The notes beneath the pieces were generated by a model. It had not been told where the DNA came from. It saw nothing but the letters and a program-made list of their open reading frames with translations, and made no database searches. The position numbers and the translations under genes are program-made. A stretch of DNA of 64,000 nucleotides from Leptospira meyeri (GTDB lineage: Bacteria; Spirochaetota; Leptospiria; Leptospirales; Leptospiraceae), in the NCBI RefSeq assembly GCF_004368965.1, contig NZ_SORO01000001.1, positions 1,077,501 to 1,141,500 on the forward strand. The letters are read 5' to 3'. Numbering within the stretch: the first letter of the stretch is position 1; each line of letters opens with the position of its first letter. This document shows positions 1-10,065 of this stretch, piece by piece.

Positions 1-163
1 AAGACATATATTCGACATCTTTCATATTTAAGAGGACCTTTCGATGTCCAGCATTATCGATGAGTTCCATAAGGCCCTCTTCCACTTCATTTGCCACAGA
101 AACGTCCAATCGACCTTCCAGATAAACGACTAGTTTTCCGTCTTTCACTTCGTGTTTCAGCAC
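1..163 (-). CDS. STAS-domain anti-sigma factor antagonist (partial, 3' end outside window)
   Basis: The reverse strand from 163 to the left edge encodes an open reading frame that begins (V/M)LKHEVKDGKLVVYLEGRLD and continues to about residue 54 (..KVLLNMKDVEYMS). The pattern of a short beta strand, an EGRLD turn, a helix and then a KVLLNMKDV strand leading to YMSS is that of STAS anti-anti-sigma proteins of the SpoIIAA/RsbV type, which bind anti-sigma kinases in partner-switching signalling. The conserved serine would lie just beyond the edge, so phosphorylation competence cannot be judged. The GTG at 161-163 is preferred as start because AGGTGG lies 8 bases upstream. A GTG further upstream and a TTG near 219 are alternatives. 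It is divergent from murD with about 60 bp between the starts. Confidence 0.72.
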   Translation of the reverse strand, partial: MLKHEVKDGKLVVYLEGRLDVSVANEVEEGLMELIDNAGHRKVLLNMKDVEYMS

Positions 164-222
164 CGATTTACCCACCTGATATGATTTTACAAAATCATCG
201 TATTTTAGCGGAGTGTCAATCA

Positions 223-1644
223 ATGTTTTCTGAATCCATTCCTACACGTTCCGACCTCGAGCAGTTCCAAAATTTCCTTATTTTAGGTGGCGGATCCTCT
301 GGTGATTCCTCCGCCAAGTTATTATCTTCTTTGGGAAAACGATCCCTCTTGGCAGACAAGTTTCCAGAAAAAGCAAACTCAGATTTGTATGTTTCTGTTT
401 TGTCAGACAATCACCCACAGGAAAGACTGGAAGGGATTGATTGTATCATCAAAAGCCCAGGCATCCTCCCCGAACATCCGATCTTAGAAGAAGCGAAAAA
501 AAAAGGGCTTCCGATTTTAAGCGAAATTTGTTTGGCACGCATTTTTTACAAAGGACCAATCATTGGAATAACGGGAACGGATGGAAAATCAACAACAACA
601 GCCCTAACATACCATATTCTGAAATCCAAATTTCCCAATTCAAAAATGGGAGGAAACATTGGAGTTCCTTTTTCATCCTTTTGTTTAGAGCCCCTTGATT
701 TAGTGGTATTAGAACTTTCCAGTTACCAATTGGACGATTCACCTAACTTAGAATTAACTGCTTCTGCCATTCTCAATTTGGCTTCAGACCATTTGGAACG
801 ACATAAAACTATGGAATCCTATGCAAACGCAAAATGGAAAATTCAAAATTTAGAAAATCCTCTTCACAAATCATTCATCAATCCAAACTTTTTACAGTTC
901 CTCTCCAATCAACCTTCAGAATATTCCAACTTACAATTTATTGGCGAAGGTCAAAACTACTATGTAAGCTTAAATCCGAATCAAATTCACACACCAAATC
1001 ATATTTATGATGCTTCCAAATTCCCACTGAATGGGAAACACAACCTAATGAACTTATGTTTTGCCATTGCTCTTAGTGAATCAATGGGAATGAATTCAAA
1101 TGAAATTCAAAACAGTTTTGAATCCTTTACCGGACTTCCACACCGATTCAGAAAAATCGATAGTACTGAATTTAAAAATCAATATAAAGAAATCCAATTC
1201 ATCAATGATTCAAAATCGACGAACCTACATTCCATGCTTTCGGGAATTTCAGGATTCAAAAAAGAGGATGGATTGTTTTTGATTTTAGGAGGGATTCCAA
1301 AAACAGAGCCCATCGAGCCTTTTTTAAAAAGATGGAAAGAATTAGCTTGTCCTATTTGGGTTTATGGGAAGGCTTTGGAAGTTTGGAAATCTGAGTTTGA
1401 CAAAACTGGACTTCCTGTTCGTTATTTTTCAGACCTTCCCACTCTTGTTACCGATCTAAAAAATAAAATAGATTCAACTCTTCATTTGAATACGATTGAT
1501 TCTCCGACTATTATAAAGAAAGAGAATAAACCAAACTCCTTGTCGGTGATATTTTCACCGGCAGGAGCCAGTTTTGATTTGTATAAAAACTTTGAAGAAA
1601 GAGGAAATCATTTCGAAAGTTTGATCAAACAATTGTTTTCATAA
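223..1644 (+). CDS. murD: UDP-N-acetylmuramoylalanine--D-glutamate ligase MurD
   Basis: Cytoplasmic Mur ligase that adds D-glutamate to UDP-MurNAc-L-alanine in peptidoglycan precursor synthesis, using ATP. An N-terminal Rossmann-like UDP-binding region (FLILGGGSSGDSSAKLL, residues about 18-34) is followed by the ATP-binding loop GITGTDGKSTT (about 115-125). Next come the SDHLERH region and NDSKSTNLHS, equivalent to the NDSKATN motif of MurD, then a C-terminal glutamate-ligase domain. The frame is open further upstream to 91, but those codons overlap the divergent STAS gene and do not look like MurD. ATG 223 gives 473 residues, close to the usual length of about 440-460. The 3' end lies 2 bp from the convergent fabI stop codon. 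Confidence 0.93.
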   Translation: MFSESIPTRSDLEQFQNFLILGGGSSGDSSAKLLSSLGKRSLLADKFPEKANSDLYVSVLSDNHPQERLEGIDCIIKSPGILPEHPILEEAKKKGLPILSEICLARIFYKGPIIGITGTDGKSTTTALTYHILKSKFPNSKMGGNIGVPFSSFCLEPLDLVVLELSSYQLDDSPNLELTASAILNLASDHLERHKTMESYANAKWKIQNLENPLHKSFINPNFLQFLSNQPSEYSNLQFIGEGQNYYVSLNPNQIHTPNHIYDASKFPLNGKHNLMNLCFAIALSESMGMNSNEIQNSFESFTGLPHRFRKIDSTEFKNQYKEIQFINDSKSTNLHSMLSGISGFKKEDGLFLILGGIPKTEPIEPFLKRWKELACPIWVYGKALEVWKSEFDKTGLPVRYFSDLPTLVTDLKNKIDSTLHLNTIDSPTIIKKENKPNSLSVIFSPAGASFDLYKNFEERGNHFESLIKQLFS

Positions 1645-1646
1645 TT

Positions 1647-2483
1647 TTACCCACGGATATGATAACCGCCATCCACATGCCGTATTTCGCCTGTGATACG
1701 GTTTCCTGGTCGAAACAAATAAGCCACTTCTTCTGCTAAATCTTTTGCTGAAGCATTTCCTAAAGGGGAAAGAAGATGACAATTTGATTCTGCCTCTTCA
1801 AGTCCTTCGATTGCAGAACCTGCTTTACTGGCTCGATAAGGAGAAAATCGAATTGCGTTGACCTGTATTTGTTTCTCCTTTCCTAATTCCATCGCCATTT
1901 CTTTTACTAATCTCTCCAAAGCAGATTTTGCTATTCCAATATTTTTGTAAGGATGAGAAACAATTCTCTCTGCTCCTAAATAACTCAAAGCAACAATCGA
2001 CCCTTCATCGGCGAGTATATCCCTTTGGTAAAGACTCTGCGTAAGAGCAAGAAGCGAAAATGCAGATACATTCATTGCATCCATAAATTCTTCTCGTGTT
2101 ATTGTCATGATGGGTTTTACTTTTCCTTGGCGAATTGTCTTATCCATTGCGATGGAATGTAAAACGGAATGAATTTTTATTTGATTCAATTTTAAAAAAT
2201 CAGCAAAAGAATCAATATTTGCCTGAATGGTCACATCTAATGGATATACAATGGTATCATCACCTAACTCTACTTTTACGGTATTTGTGAAATCTGAATA
2301 TGTACGTTCTAAAAAAGATTGTCCAGCTTCAGAAAGATTTTGGTGAAACTCTGTTTTTCCAAGTCCTGTACAAATGAGTTTGGCACCCAACTGTTTACAC
2401 TCTTTTGCGATTACTAAAGCGAGTGAAGAAGAATCCGTAATTCCCGTGATGATCACGGTCCTACCTGCTAAATTAAAATTCAT
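1647..2483 (-). CDS. fabI: Enoyl-[acyl-carrier-protein] reductase, FabI type
   Basis: Short-chain dehydrogenase-fold enzyme of 278 residues that reduces enoyl-ACP in the last step of each fatty-acid elongation cycle. FabI-type hallmarks are an N-terminal nucleotide-binding segment (TVIITGITDSSSLALVIAKE), the HSIAMD segment (HSIAF in other FabI proteins) and SYLGAERIVSHPYKNIGIAK. The last holds the two tyrosines and the lysine of the Y-x6-K catalytic motif, with one extra residue between the tyrosines compared with E. coli FabI. The C-terminus VDGGYHIRG matches the family's VDGG end. The usual GVANxxSIA loop is altered, so a divergent FabI paralogue acting on other enoyl substrates is possible. 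It converges with murD with almost no gap. Confidence 0.85.
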   Translation of the reverse strand: MNFNLAGRTVIITGITDSSSLALVIAKECKQLGAKLICTGLGKTEFHQNLSEAGQSFLERTYSDFTNTVKVELGDDTIVYPLDVTIQANIDSFADFLKLNQIKIHSVLHSIAMDKTIRQGKVKPIMTITREEFMDAMNVSAFSLLALTQSLYQRDILADEGSIVALSYLGAERIVSHPYKNIGIAKSALERLVKEMAMELGKEKQIQVNAIRFSPYRASKAGSAIEGLEEAESNCHLLSPLGNASAKDLAEEVAYLFRPGNRITGEIRHVDGGYHIRG

Positions 2484-2557
2484 TTTTACCCTCAGCGATT
2501 AGACTGGTCCCGGTATAAAAAGACGATAGAAAATGCGAACTTTTTTTCGTGTTTTAT

Positions 2558-4537
2558 TTATCGTTTGTGCAGAATTTTTTCATAGGATTGACTACCGATA
2601 AAGATATCCAATAGATCCCCATCAATGTGTTGGTCTCGGACTTCCATCTTTAATATATCAAAAGCACGCTCTAATGGCACTGCTTTTTTGTAAGGGCGGT
2701 CTTGGTCTGTCAGTGCATCAAAGATATCAGCAATGGCCATCATTTTGGCTTGGACTGGAATCTCAACTGCAGACAATCCTCGTGGATACCCCGATCCATT
2801 TAATTTTTCATGATGCCCGTGCGCAATGGCAGGAACCATTTTCAGTTCTCTTGTCCAAGGTATTTTTGATAAAAATTGAAACGTATGTTCCACATGAGAT
2901 TCAATTTCTCTCCTTTCGTCAAAGTCCAAAGAACCACGACGAATTGATAAAAAATTAAATTCTTTTGGCATGAGGAGATTTAGTTGGCTTCCATCGGTGG
3001 TATGATAACTCATCTTTGAAATCTCCTCCAAAAAGTTAGAATTACCTTCTTCTAAAATAGAAGGTTCATTGGATTCAGAAATCACTCGAACCATCTCTTC
3101 TAGTTTTTCTTTTTCTAAAGTGTATTCCAAATGTATGGATCTCTCGAATTCAGCATAACCATTGTTTCCATGTTTCTTTAAGTATTCGATTTTTTTTTGA
3201 GCCAGTTTGGCTTCGACATCTTTTAAAATAAATTGGAAACGCCATCGAATTAAATCCAACTCATAATCTTCTAGTTTTTTGGCTTTAACAAGAACCTTTT
3301 CCCGAACTCCAACCTTTCCAAAATCATGAAGAAGAGAAGCATAACGAATTTCTTTTACCTGAGACTCATTAAAATGTACATCTTTGAATCGACCTGTTTG
3401 AATCTCGTTTACTGACTCAGCAAGTCCGACAGTGTATTGAGCCACTCGGAACGAATGACCGGAAGTGGTTGGATCCCTGGATTCAATGGCAGATACACTC
3501 GCTGTGACAAATCCTTCAAACAAGGTTTCAATGTCATGAACCAAGTTGTTATTTTGAATTGCAACTGCCGCTTGCCCTGCCACAGCCATCACCAATTCTT
3601 CCGAATACTTATCATATTCCAAAATGGAATTGGTTTTCATTTCCTCTAATGACAACTTGGTTTGGAAATTTTTTTTCCGATTGATGAGCTGAATGACTCC
3701 CACCACTTCATCGTGGTGGTCTTTCATAGGAACAACTAACATTGATTTCGAATAATAATTACTCATTTTATCAAAATCACTGTTAAACTTATACTCTTCC
3801 TTTCCGGACAATTCGTACACATTTGGAATATTAAGTTGTTTTCCAGTAAAAGCTACATAACCTGCAATGCTCTTTTTGTTGATGGGTAAAATAAATTCAT
3901 CGGAATTCAAATCTAATGCAGAAATTTTGAATCTAAGATTGCGAGGATTTCCCCTTTCATCTTTTTCTACTAGATACAAAGAACCAGAATCAGAATTGGA
4001 AATTTCCCGCGCTGAATTCAAAATATCACGAAGAAGTTTCGTAAAATCTTTTTCGTTCGCAAGACTAATCCCAATTTTCGTTAGTTTAGAAATTTCATTT
4101 GTAGAAACATTAATTCGTTTTTGAAGTTCAAATTTATCTACAACCATCTGGAGACTAGTGAAAGCATTCGCAAGTGCCTTAACTAAAAAGATAAGGGGAG
4201 CATCATCAGGAACATTGGTAAAAAACAAATCCTCTTCTATATTTAAAGCTATGTATCCAGTATAATCAATGGGAGCTCGCACTATAAAGTTCGACATGAT
4301 AGTGGGATGGTTCTTCAAAAATTGATGGATCTCATGGTGTTTGGATTCCAACTCATACCTTGAGATATAAAATAATACTTTGGCGATGCGACCGTTTGAG
4401 TCAGATTCAATTTGATCTAACTCATTTAAGGTCAAAACCTTGGCTTTGATTTTTTTGGAATAATCGGCAATTTTGCCTTCAAAAAAAGGATCGTCCGTTA
4501 TGATGAATTTCGAATCCGAAGATTTGGTCACAGGCAT
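2558..4537 (-). CDS. GAF-linked HD-GYP domain protein, probable c-di-GMP phosphodiesterase, with a large insertion
   Basis: Cytoplasmic signalling protein of 659 residues. Residues 1-135 are an unrecognised N-terminal domain. A GAF sensor domain follows (about 150-335, with [17 protein letters not shown] and [10 protein letters not shown]). An HD-GYP hydrolase domain begins near 340 ([17 protein letters not shown], then [10 protein letters not shown] at about 402-411) and resumes as [11 protein letters not shown] (about 546-556), [16 protein letters not shown] (573-588) and [16 protein letters not shown]. The HD pair, the HHE and the GYP signature are all present, so cyclic-di-GMP hydrolysis is likely by family. 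About 110 residues of charged, helical sequence (roughly 430-540) separate the HDFGK segment from the next metal-binding histidine, where normal HD-GYP domains run straight on. Confidence 0.87.
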   Translation of the reverse strand: MPVTKSSDSKFIITDDPFFEGKIADYSKKIKAKVLTLNELDQIESDSNGRIAKVLFYISRYELESKHHEIHQFLKNHPTIMSNFIVRAPIDYTGYIALNIEEDLFFTNVPDDAPLIFLVKALANAFTSLQMVVDKFELQKRINVSTNEISKLTKIGISLANEKDFTKLLRDILNSAREISNSDSGSLYLVEKDERGNPRNLRFKISALDLNSDEFILPINKKSIAGYVAFTGKQLNIPNVYELSGKEEYKFNSDFDKMSNYYSKSMLVVPMKDHHDEVVGVIQLINRKKNFQTKLSLEEMKTNSILEYDKYSEELVMAVAGQAAVAIQNNNLVHDIETLFEGFVTASVSAIESRDPTTSGHSFRVAQYTVGLAESVNEIQTGRFKDVHFNESQVKEIRYASLLHDFGKVGVREKVLVKAKKLEDYELDLIRWRFQFILKDVEAKLAQKKIEYLKKHGNNGYAEFERSIHLEYTLEKEKLEEMVRVISESNEPSILEEGNSNFLEEISKMSYHTTDGSQLNLLMPKEFNFLSIRRGSLDFDERREIESHVEHTFQFLSKIPWTRELKMVPAIAHGHHEKLNGSGYPRGLSAVEIPVQAKMMAIADIFDALTDQDRPYKKAVPLERAFDILKMEVRDQHIDGDLLDIFIGSQSYEKILHKR

Positions 4538-4547
4538 ACTATCGACA

Positions 4548-4577
4548 CGAAAAAATCGACTGTCGATTGTTTTTTCG
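4548..4577 (-). terminator. Probable intrinsic terminator after the 331-aa membrane protein gene
   Basis: Inverted repeat between the 331-aa gene (ending at 4588) and the HD-GYP gene (starting at 4537). On the minus strand AATCGAC and GTCGATT flank a single base, followed by a T run, and flanking A and T runs lengthen the stem. The tiny loop means the innermost pairs would open. It could instead be an operator for the downstream HD-GYP gene. Confidence 0.45.
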
Positions 4578-4587
4578 AAAAATAATC

Positions 4588-5583
4588 TTACTTTTGTTTG
4601 AAGAGCAGGATGATTCCGAAACTAAGACAAGCGACCAAATAAAAACTTAAAAAATAGAGAACCTGAACCCCTAACAATACATAGGGTGAATGCACCCAAA
4701 GATTCGGCTCAGCTAGCAAAAAAGGAACGAATATTCCCAGTATTGCCGGGTAAAGAAAAGACAAAACACCCCGAATTCCCGACTCCGACCAACGAAGCAA
4801 GGCCAAATAAGAATACAACAAACGGCCAAAAATTCCGGAAAGGAAAGCTAAGGGCAGAACCACCAAAATTTCTGTTCCCAAACAGGAAGAAAAGGCCAAA
4901 GTTCCAATCCAAATCCCTATCTCGGATGCGTACGAAACGTCTTCTTTTTTCCATTTCGAAACGAATAAAAAACCTAACGAAGAAACAATTCCATAAAAAA
5001 GAAAGTTAGATACATAGGAATAAAAACGGACATCCGCTTTCCAGGGCGACAAAACAAGAAAAACAACTGGAAGTAAACTTAAGTAAACAAAATGAGAAGC
5101 GTCATAAGTTAATTTTTGTTTACCGACCTCTTCAAGAGGCCAAAACATTTCCCGAATCCAGACTAAAGCACCGAGAGAAATAGCAAAAGGTAAAATCAAT
5201 GTGCTGTCTTGGACAAGGATTGTCGTTTGAAAAAAATGAATTCCAAATAGAACTCCAACCCAAAACAAAAATATAAAAGTCGCAACGAAGAACCTTCTCA
5301 ATGGTTGAAAAGAAAACCATCTTTCTTCCAATGAAGAATGAGTCAGAAATAACAATAGATTACTTTTTGTGATATAGACAAATATAGAATCTGTATTCCA
5401 AATTTCTGAACGGATTCCCCATCTTTTTAAAATTTCAGTCATAAAAAAACCAAAAACGGTAATGAAGGTCCATAGGAAAATTAAATCATTACGTTTTCCT
5501 TCTTCGGAGATTCGGCGAAGTGTATGGAACAAAAAGAAACCGGAAAGGATACAAAAGAGAAACTCTGTTTCAAATAAATTCAT
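4588..5583 (-). CDS. Polytopic inner-membrane protein of unknown function
   Basis: Protein of 331 residues made almost entirely of hydrophobic segments (about nine or ten likely transmembrane helices) with short charged loops such as [12 protein letters not shown] and [13 protein letters not shown] recognise no catalytic motif or named family. Its ATG overlaps the stop of the upstream 784-aa TPR protein by 4 bases (ATGA), so the two are probably translationally coupled and may work together at the envelope. A probable terminator follows. The hydrophobic composition and the coupling make it a confident gene but not an assignable one. Confidence 0.8.
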   Translation of the reverse strand: MNLFETEFLFCILSGFFLFHTLRRISEEGKRNDLIFLWTFITVFGFFMTEILKRWGIRSEIWNTDSIFVYITKSNLLLFLTHSSLEERWFSFQPLRRFFVATFIFLFWVGVLFGIHFFQTTILVQDSTLILPFAISLGALVWIREMFWPLEEVGKQKLTYDASHFVYLSLLPVVFLVLSPWKADVRFYSYVSNFLFYGIVSSLGFLFVSKWKKEDVSYASEIGIWIGTLAFSSCLGTEILVVLPLAFLSGIFGRLLYSYLALLRWSESGIRGVLSFLYPAILGIFVPFLLAEPNLWVHSPYVLLGVQVLYFLSFYLVACLSFGIILLFKQK

Positions 5584-7934
5584 TGGTTTACTTCCTCACT
5601 GACAGTAAACGGAAGGATGGAATACGGTGGCTCTCCATTACGATCCAAACTTTGAAAATTATGGTGGAATCCTCTGATGGATTGGTTCCCGATTAGAATG
5701 AATTTTTCTTTTCCAGCTGGTTTTAAGAGAATACTTCTGTTGAAAAAATAAAGGATCGGGTTTGCTTTGAGTTCGCTTCCAATGTTTAGGAAATGGGGAA
5801 GGATTTTTGTATAAGGCTCATAGATATCAATGGAGTTTGCTGCACGAATGATAATGGTTTTTCCTTTTAGATTAGGAATCGGTCGATTTCTAAGGATCCA
5901 ATTCTTTGGATCTGCATAAACCGATTGGAACTCACCCACTCCATCTCCAGAAAGGATACGAATGTTCGGGAATGAATAAAGCCTATCTTTTAATTCTGGT
6001 TTTACTTTCTTTAAAAATAAATCTACTTCTCCGGGTAACTCCCATAATACGACTTCCATTCCAGAAAAGTGTTTTGCAACGGCAAGAGAGGTAACACCGG
6101 GATATTCTGGGTGATTTAAAGCTGGCCCAATATCAAAGAATACAATTTGATTTCCTTTTTCAAATCGTTTTAAGTCACCAAACAAAGTTTTACGAAGTGC
6201 CGACATGGGTTTAGAAAGAAAGGCCTTCGTATTTAACAAATCATCTAAAAATAAATTTGTATCTTCTAATCTATTTTCATAAGTCCTTGCTCGGATTTCT
6301 TCATCTTGACCATTAAACAAATACCGGCCAGTATACGACCTGATTGTTCTTTCTTCTAACTCGGTAAAAGAATTAGGGTTTGGTTTATCCCAAGTATAAG
6401 GATATATGGACTTTCCAATTTCAAAACGATCCACTGAAGGTAAGTCCACAATTTGTCCATAAGGCGATAACCTTACATATTGTTTGTAATAAGTTTCTGT
6501 TTGTTCTGGATTGTTTCGGAGTTTAGAAAGAACTGCCAAGTTAAAAAGGGCAAACCGATGATAAGGTTTTTCTTCTATTCCATATATAGATTTGGCATTC
6601 ACAATTGATTCCCAAACTGATTTTGCGATGCTCCATTTCCCAGACTTGTAAAGAGTAGCCGCATATAAATTATAGGAATACAAAGCGATGTCGTGATTGG
6701 CTAAACTTTCATCCATAATAATTTGCCTCTGGTCTTTTAACAAAGACAAGGCGGCATCGTATCTGCTTAAATCATAATATACCTTTGCCAAATTAAAATC
6801 CAAATAAACTTGATCCAATCCATTTGAAAACTCTCCTCGAATGGAGGACAATTCATAGGATGCAAGTTCGGGTTGTGCGAGATCATAAAGAAGAAGACCG
6901 TAAAAATAGGAATTTTCCACAGAAACTGGATCTAAGAGCAGACCCAATGTTTCATAAAGTTTTTTTGCTGAAGTTAAATAATATACAGCTTCTTCTTTTT
7001 TTCCGTCAAGAACCAGAGCTTTTCCTAACAAAGAAATGGTATCAGCATAATCACTATGAATTACGGTTTTCAGAGATTCTCTTTCTTTTTTTGCGGCATT
7101 TGCATATTCAATAGTTTTACTAAATTCTTTTTTTAAGAAATAGAACTCCGCAATGTATTTGGCAGCGTAAAACTTCGTATAGGCGGAAAGATTGGAATTT
7201 CCGTCAACGTTACGCCAAATCTCTTTGAATGAATCCTCCGACTTTTTTTCTAAACTGATCCCAATCTTTAAGAATTGCAAATATTCAGAAGGAAACTCTA
7301 AAGACTTGAGAAATGAGTTTTTTTCTTCATAGGACAATGTAGGATCGTATTCCGATAACCTGACAAACTCTGATTCGGAAAGAAATTCATCCGCGGAAGG
7401 AAATTTCCATTCAGGAGACCGCTTCATCAAACGATGCAACCGAATGGTTTCATCTAAAAGATGAGCAAGTGACCGGTAAATGACAGAAACCAATTTCCCA
7501 CGTTCTTCATAAGGGAGAAAAACGGATTTACCCGAATAAGTGGATTTTTGTTCAACGGAACTCAATCGGGGAGTGAATTCTATCCCCTTTTCTTTCCATT
7601 CGAATGCGCCCAACAAAACAAAATTGGTCCTTTGTTTTTTTGCCGAGGAGAGAGAGTTATTTTTTCCGAGATAAACTCCCCCAGTGACTTTTTGGAATTC
7701 AAAATCAATGAGTTCGGAAAGGATCCTAAGAGTTTTGGGATCGGATTCTTTTCCGGTAACCTCCCAATCCCCTAAACTAAAATAGGAAACTGAGTCAGGC
7801 GATTCATATGTCACCGGTAAGGTTTCTTTTTTGATCGCGTTCCGAATAGAATAATATAACGGAGCATAGGCGACAAATGCCAGAAGGGAAAAAGTAAGAA
7901 GGGTATTTTTTTGAAAGCGAGACAAGTTTTGCAA
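5580..7934 (-). CDS. Large membrane-anchored TPR-repeat protein
   Basis: Protein of 784 residues with one N-terminal hydrophobic segment (about 12-28, LLTFSLLAFVAYAPLYY), which is a signal anchor that would place the rest outside the inner membrane. The middle (about 230-500) is a series of degenerate 34-residue TPR helices, for example AKYIAEFYFLKKEFSKTIEYA, YAATLYKSGKWSIAKSVWES and NLAVLSKLRNNPEQTETYYKQY. The last 230 residues form a separate alpha/beta domain that looks a little like a methyltransferase-type Rossmann fold (QIVFFDIGPALNHPEYPG, MEVVLWELPGEVD), but I would not name it. The start is TTG at 7932-7934 with no clear ribosome-binding site, so the start is uncertain. The stop overlaps the start of the membrane protein gene by 4 bases. 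Confidence 0.78.
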   Translation of the reverse strand: MQNLSRFQKNTLLTFSLLAFVAYAPLYYSIRNAIKKETLPVTYESPDSVSYFSLGDWEVTGKESDPKTLRILSELIDFEFQKVTGGVYLGKNNSLSSAKKQRTNFVLLGAFEWKEKGIEFTPRLSSVEQKSTYSGKSVFLPYEERGKLVSVIYRSLAHLLDETIRLHRLMKRSPEWKFPSADEFLSESEFVRLSEYDPTLSYEEKNSFLKSLEFPSEYLQFLKIGISLEKKSEDSFKEIWRNVDGNSNLSAYTKFYAAKYIAEFYFLKKEFSKTIEYANAAKKERESLKTVIHSDYADTISLLGKALVLDGKKEEAVYYLTSAKKLYETLGLLLDPVSVENSYFYGLLLYDLAQPELASYELSSIRGEFSNGLDQVYLDFNLAKVYYDLSRYDAALSLLKDQRQIIMDESLANHDIALYSYNLYAATLYKSGKWSIAKSVWESIVNAKSIYGIEEKPYHRFALFNLAVLSKLRNNPEQTETYYKQYVRLSPYGQIVDLPSVDRFEIGKSIYPYTWDKPNPNSFTELEERTIRSYTGRYLFNGQDEEIRARTYENRLEDTNLFLDDLLNTKAFLSKPMSALRKTLFGDLKRFEKGNQIVFFDIGPALNHPEYPGVTSLAVAKHFSGMEVVLWELPGEVDLFLKKVKPELKDRLYSFPNIRILSGDGVGEFQSVYADPKNWILRNRPIPNLKGKTIIIRAANSIDIYEPYTKILPHFLNIGSELKANPILYFFNRSILLKPAGKEKFILIGNQSIRGFHHNFQSLDRNGEPPYSILPFTVSEEVNQ

Positions 7935-7987
7935 ATTCTAAATCGTTTGGTTTGACCCAGTTTGATTAGAATTTTGCAGAACTCAAG

Positions 7988-8010
7988 GAAAAAACGGGGT
8001 TTCCCCCGTT
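7988..8010 (-). terminator. Intrinsic terminator of the fliK-flgD-flgE operon
   Basis: On the minus strand, AACGGGG and CCCCGTT pair around a four-base loop and are followed by a run of six T. It begins about 13 bases after the flgE stop, in the orientation expected for stopping the flagellar transcript. Confidence 0.85.
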
Positions 8011-8022
8011 CGATCTAAAATC

Positions 8023-9417
8023 TTATCGTTTGAGACCTAGAACTTCTTGGATCATTTGGTCAGAAGTCACAATGGTCCGCGAGTTGGCTTGGAATCCCCT
8101 TTGGGTCACGATCATATCGGTAAACTGATCAGAGAGGTCAACGTTTGACATCTCAAGGAGTCCTGCATTGATTTTTCCACGACCTTGGCTTCCTGCCTCA
8201 CCAATGTTTGCATCTCCAGAGTTTAAAGAGTAACTATACATTGTGTCCCCTTCTTTATTGAGACCAGCTGGGTTTGTAAAGTTCGCAAGAGCAATCCTTG
8301 CGAGTGGTTGGCGCACTCCATTGGAAAATACTCCTGTCACAGTTCCTGTGTTGTCGATGGAAAAAGATTCCATATATCCCATCGGATATCCATCTTGTTT
8401 CACAGCTTTTGTTGTAAAATCAGATGAAAACTGGGTGATTCCACCCACAAGACCAGCTTCTCCTAAATTCAAACTGAATTTTTGAGCTGTTGGATTTCCT
8501 GGAATGCGGAAGGAAATATCTGCTTTTAGTTTTCCTGTGGTTTGAGAATCCACACCGTCAGAAACGGAGATGATTTTTCCGTCTGGCGTGAAAGATACTT
8601 CTAGTTCTTGGTTTCCTGAAACTTTTGTGTTCTCTCCACCCGTTCCACTTACGTCGACAGAAACTTGGCTTGCATCTTCCAATTTGAAACGCATCTTCCA
8701 TACGTTTTCTCTCATTTTGTAAAATTCCACTCCCATTTGGCGAGTGTTTCCAAGTTCATCATAAACATTAATTGATGTTACATGGCCTCTTCTTTGACGA
8801 GGGTCTGGATCATTGATATAACGTTGGATGTCTTCTTCGGTTGCATCAGAAGGAACTGCCGCAACACTTGCATTGAGGTTGGATTGAAAATCTACATTTT
8901 GAGTCGCACGAGCTGGTTCTTTGGAATAAAGAGGAATCATGATGTCTTCCAAAGATCCCGCAGAGTTGATGTATTTGTTTCCGGCATCATCCAAACGAGA
9001 ATTCCAACCTTGTACTTTTAATCCGTTCGCAGGGTTTACATAAAATCCGTTTTTATCTACGTTGAAAGCACCGGCGCGAGTATAAAATTGTTTGTCTCCA
9101 TCTTTTACAACAAAGAAACCTTCTCCAGAAACGGCAACATCTGTGTTCTTTCCTGTGGTTTGTAAAGCACCTTGAGTCATAATTTTATCTATTGCAGCGA
9201 TGAGAGAACCAAGACCGACTTGTTTCGGGTTTGTTCCCCCGATCCTTTCATTTGGTTCAGAAGCACCTTGTAACTCTTGGGAGATCATATCTTGGAAGGT
9301 AACTCGCTCCGTTTTAAATCCGTGTGTGTTCACGTTGGAGATGTTGTTACCAATAACATCCATTCTTACTTGGTGGTTTTTCAATCCGGAAACTCCGGAG
9401 TAAAGTGATCTCATCAT
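8023..9417 (-). CDS. flgE: Flagellar hook protein FlgE
   Basis: Structural subunit of the hook, the universal joint of the flagellum (periplasmic in spirochaetes). The 464-residue product begins [20 protein letters not shown] and has the flagellar rod/hook N-terminal motif [20 protein letters not shown]. It contains the [11 protein letters not shown] segment typical of flg basal-rod proteins and ends in the conserved C-terminal helix ([26 protein letters not shown]). The middle variable domain is moderate in size. A strong SD (AGAGAGG) lies upstream. It is the last gene of fliK-flgD-flgE, the usual order for spirochaete hook genes. In spirochaetes, FlgE subunits are known to be cross-linked by lysinoalanine. 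I have not checked the residues for that here. Confidence 0.95.
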   Translation of the reverse strand: MMRSLYSGVSGLKNHQVRMDVIGNNISNVNTHGFKTERVTFQDMISQELQGASEPNERIGGTNPKQVGLGSLIAAIDKIMTQGALQTTGKNTDVAVSGEGFFVVKDGDKQFYTRAGAFNVDKNGFYVNPANGLKVQGWNSRLDDAGNKYINSAGSLEDIMIPLYSKEPARATQNVDFQSNLNASVAAVPSDATEEDIQRYINDPDPRQRRGHVTSINVYDELGNTRQMGVEFYKMRENVWKMRFKLEDASQVSVDVSGTGGENTKVSGNQELEVSFTPDGKIISVSDGVDSQTTGKLKADISFRIPGNPTAQKFSLNLGEAGLVGGITQFSSDFTTKAVKQDGYPMGYMESFSIDNTGTVTGVFSNGVRQPLARIALANFTNPAGLNKEGDTMYSYSLNSGDANIGEAGSQGRGKINAGLLEMSNVDLSDQFTDMIVTQRGFQANSRTIVTSDQMIQEVLGLKR

Positions 9418-9455
9418 AACGTTATATCCTCTCTTTTTCTATCGACCTTTTTTGA

Positions 9456-10031
9456 TTAATCCTGATAAGCTTCTTGTTTTTTTAATGTATTATTCGGTAC
9501 ATTCGCCGGACGTTGGAATTCAGGTTCTGGTTTGAGAAGAGATGGATCAGAAATCAAATTGATTTTTGCAACATCAAGCATTCTCCCATTCACACGAACG
9601 TAGGTTTTTCCTTCATTGTCAAACATGATGGCACCAGCAAGTCCCGTTACATCTTCACCCGTGACAAGATCTGGTCCTGAAACAATTTTACCTACGACCG
9701 AATAACTTTGTTTAGATTCCATTCTGGCAATTCCAGAAGAAATGTTTTTCATCTGTTCGAGGGATGAAAACTGTGCCATTTGTGCAATGAAGTCTTTGTC
9801 CTGCACCGGGTTTGTTGGATCTTGGTGAGAAAGTTGAGTGAGGAGGAGTTTTAAAAAATCATCCTTTCCAAGTTCCTTTTGTTTCTCACGAATTTCGATT
9901 CCCTTTAAACCACTTGTTTCTTCTTTTTCTAATTGGTCCAAATGTTTGCGAATATTAAAGGTTCTATCACCTTCAAAGTATTTGGTTCTAGCCGAGTTTT
10001 GTGTTGATATATCTTGCATTCCGTCTGGCAT
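9456..10031 (-). CDS. flgD: Flagellar hook assembly (capping) protein FlgD
   Basis: Scaffold cap needed for hook polymerisation. The conserved N-terminal FlgD motif is visible: [41 protein letters not shown] (about residues 58-98). After it comes a short [17 protein letters not shown] segment from the FlgD Ig/tudor-like domain, so the 191-residue product is at the short end for the family. The frame is open to 10115, but that would run into fliK. ATG at 10029-10031 gives MPDGMQDIS, with AGAGGA just upstream. It lies between fliK (gap 34 bp) and flgE (gap 38 bp) in one operon. Confidence 0.92.
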   Translation of the reverse strand: MPDGMQDISTQNSARTKYFEGDRTFNIRKHLDQLEKEETSGLKGIEIREKQKELGKDDFLKLLLTQLSHQDPTNPVQDKDFIAQMAQFSSLEQMKNISSGIARMESKQSYSVVGKIVSGPDLVTGEDVTGLAGAIMFDNEGKTYVRVNGRMLDVAKINLISDPSLLKPEPEFQRPANVPNNTLKKQEAYQD

Positions 10032-10065
10032 GAGATCCTCTTTTTTTTCTATATTGACTGGTGAT

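Noticed and set aside
216..410. Minus-strand 64-codon frame inside murD
   Set aside because: It lies wholly in the murD coding region on the opposite strand and has no protein-family likeness or ribosome-binding site.
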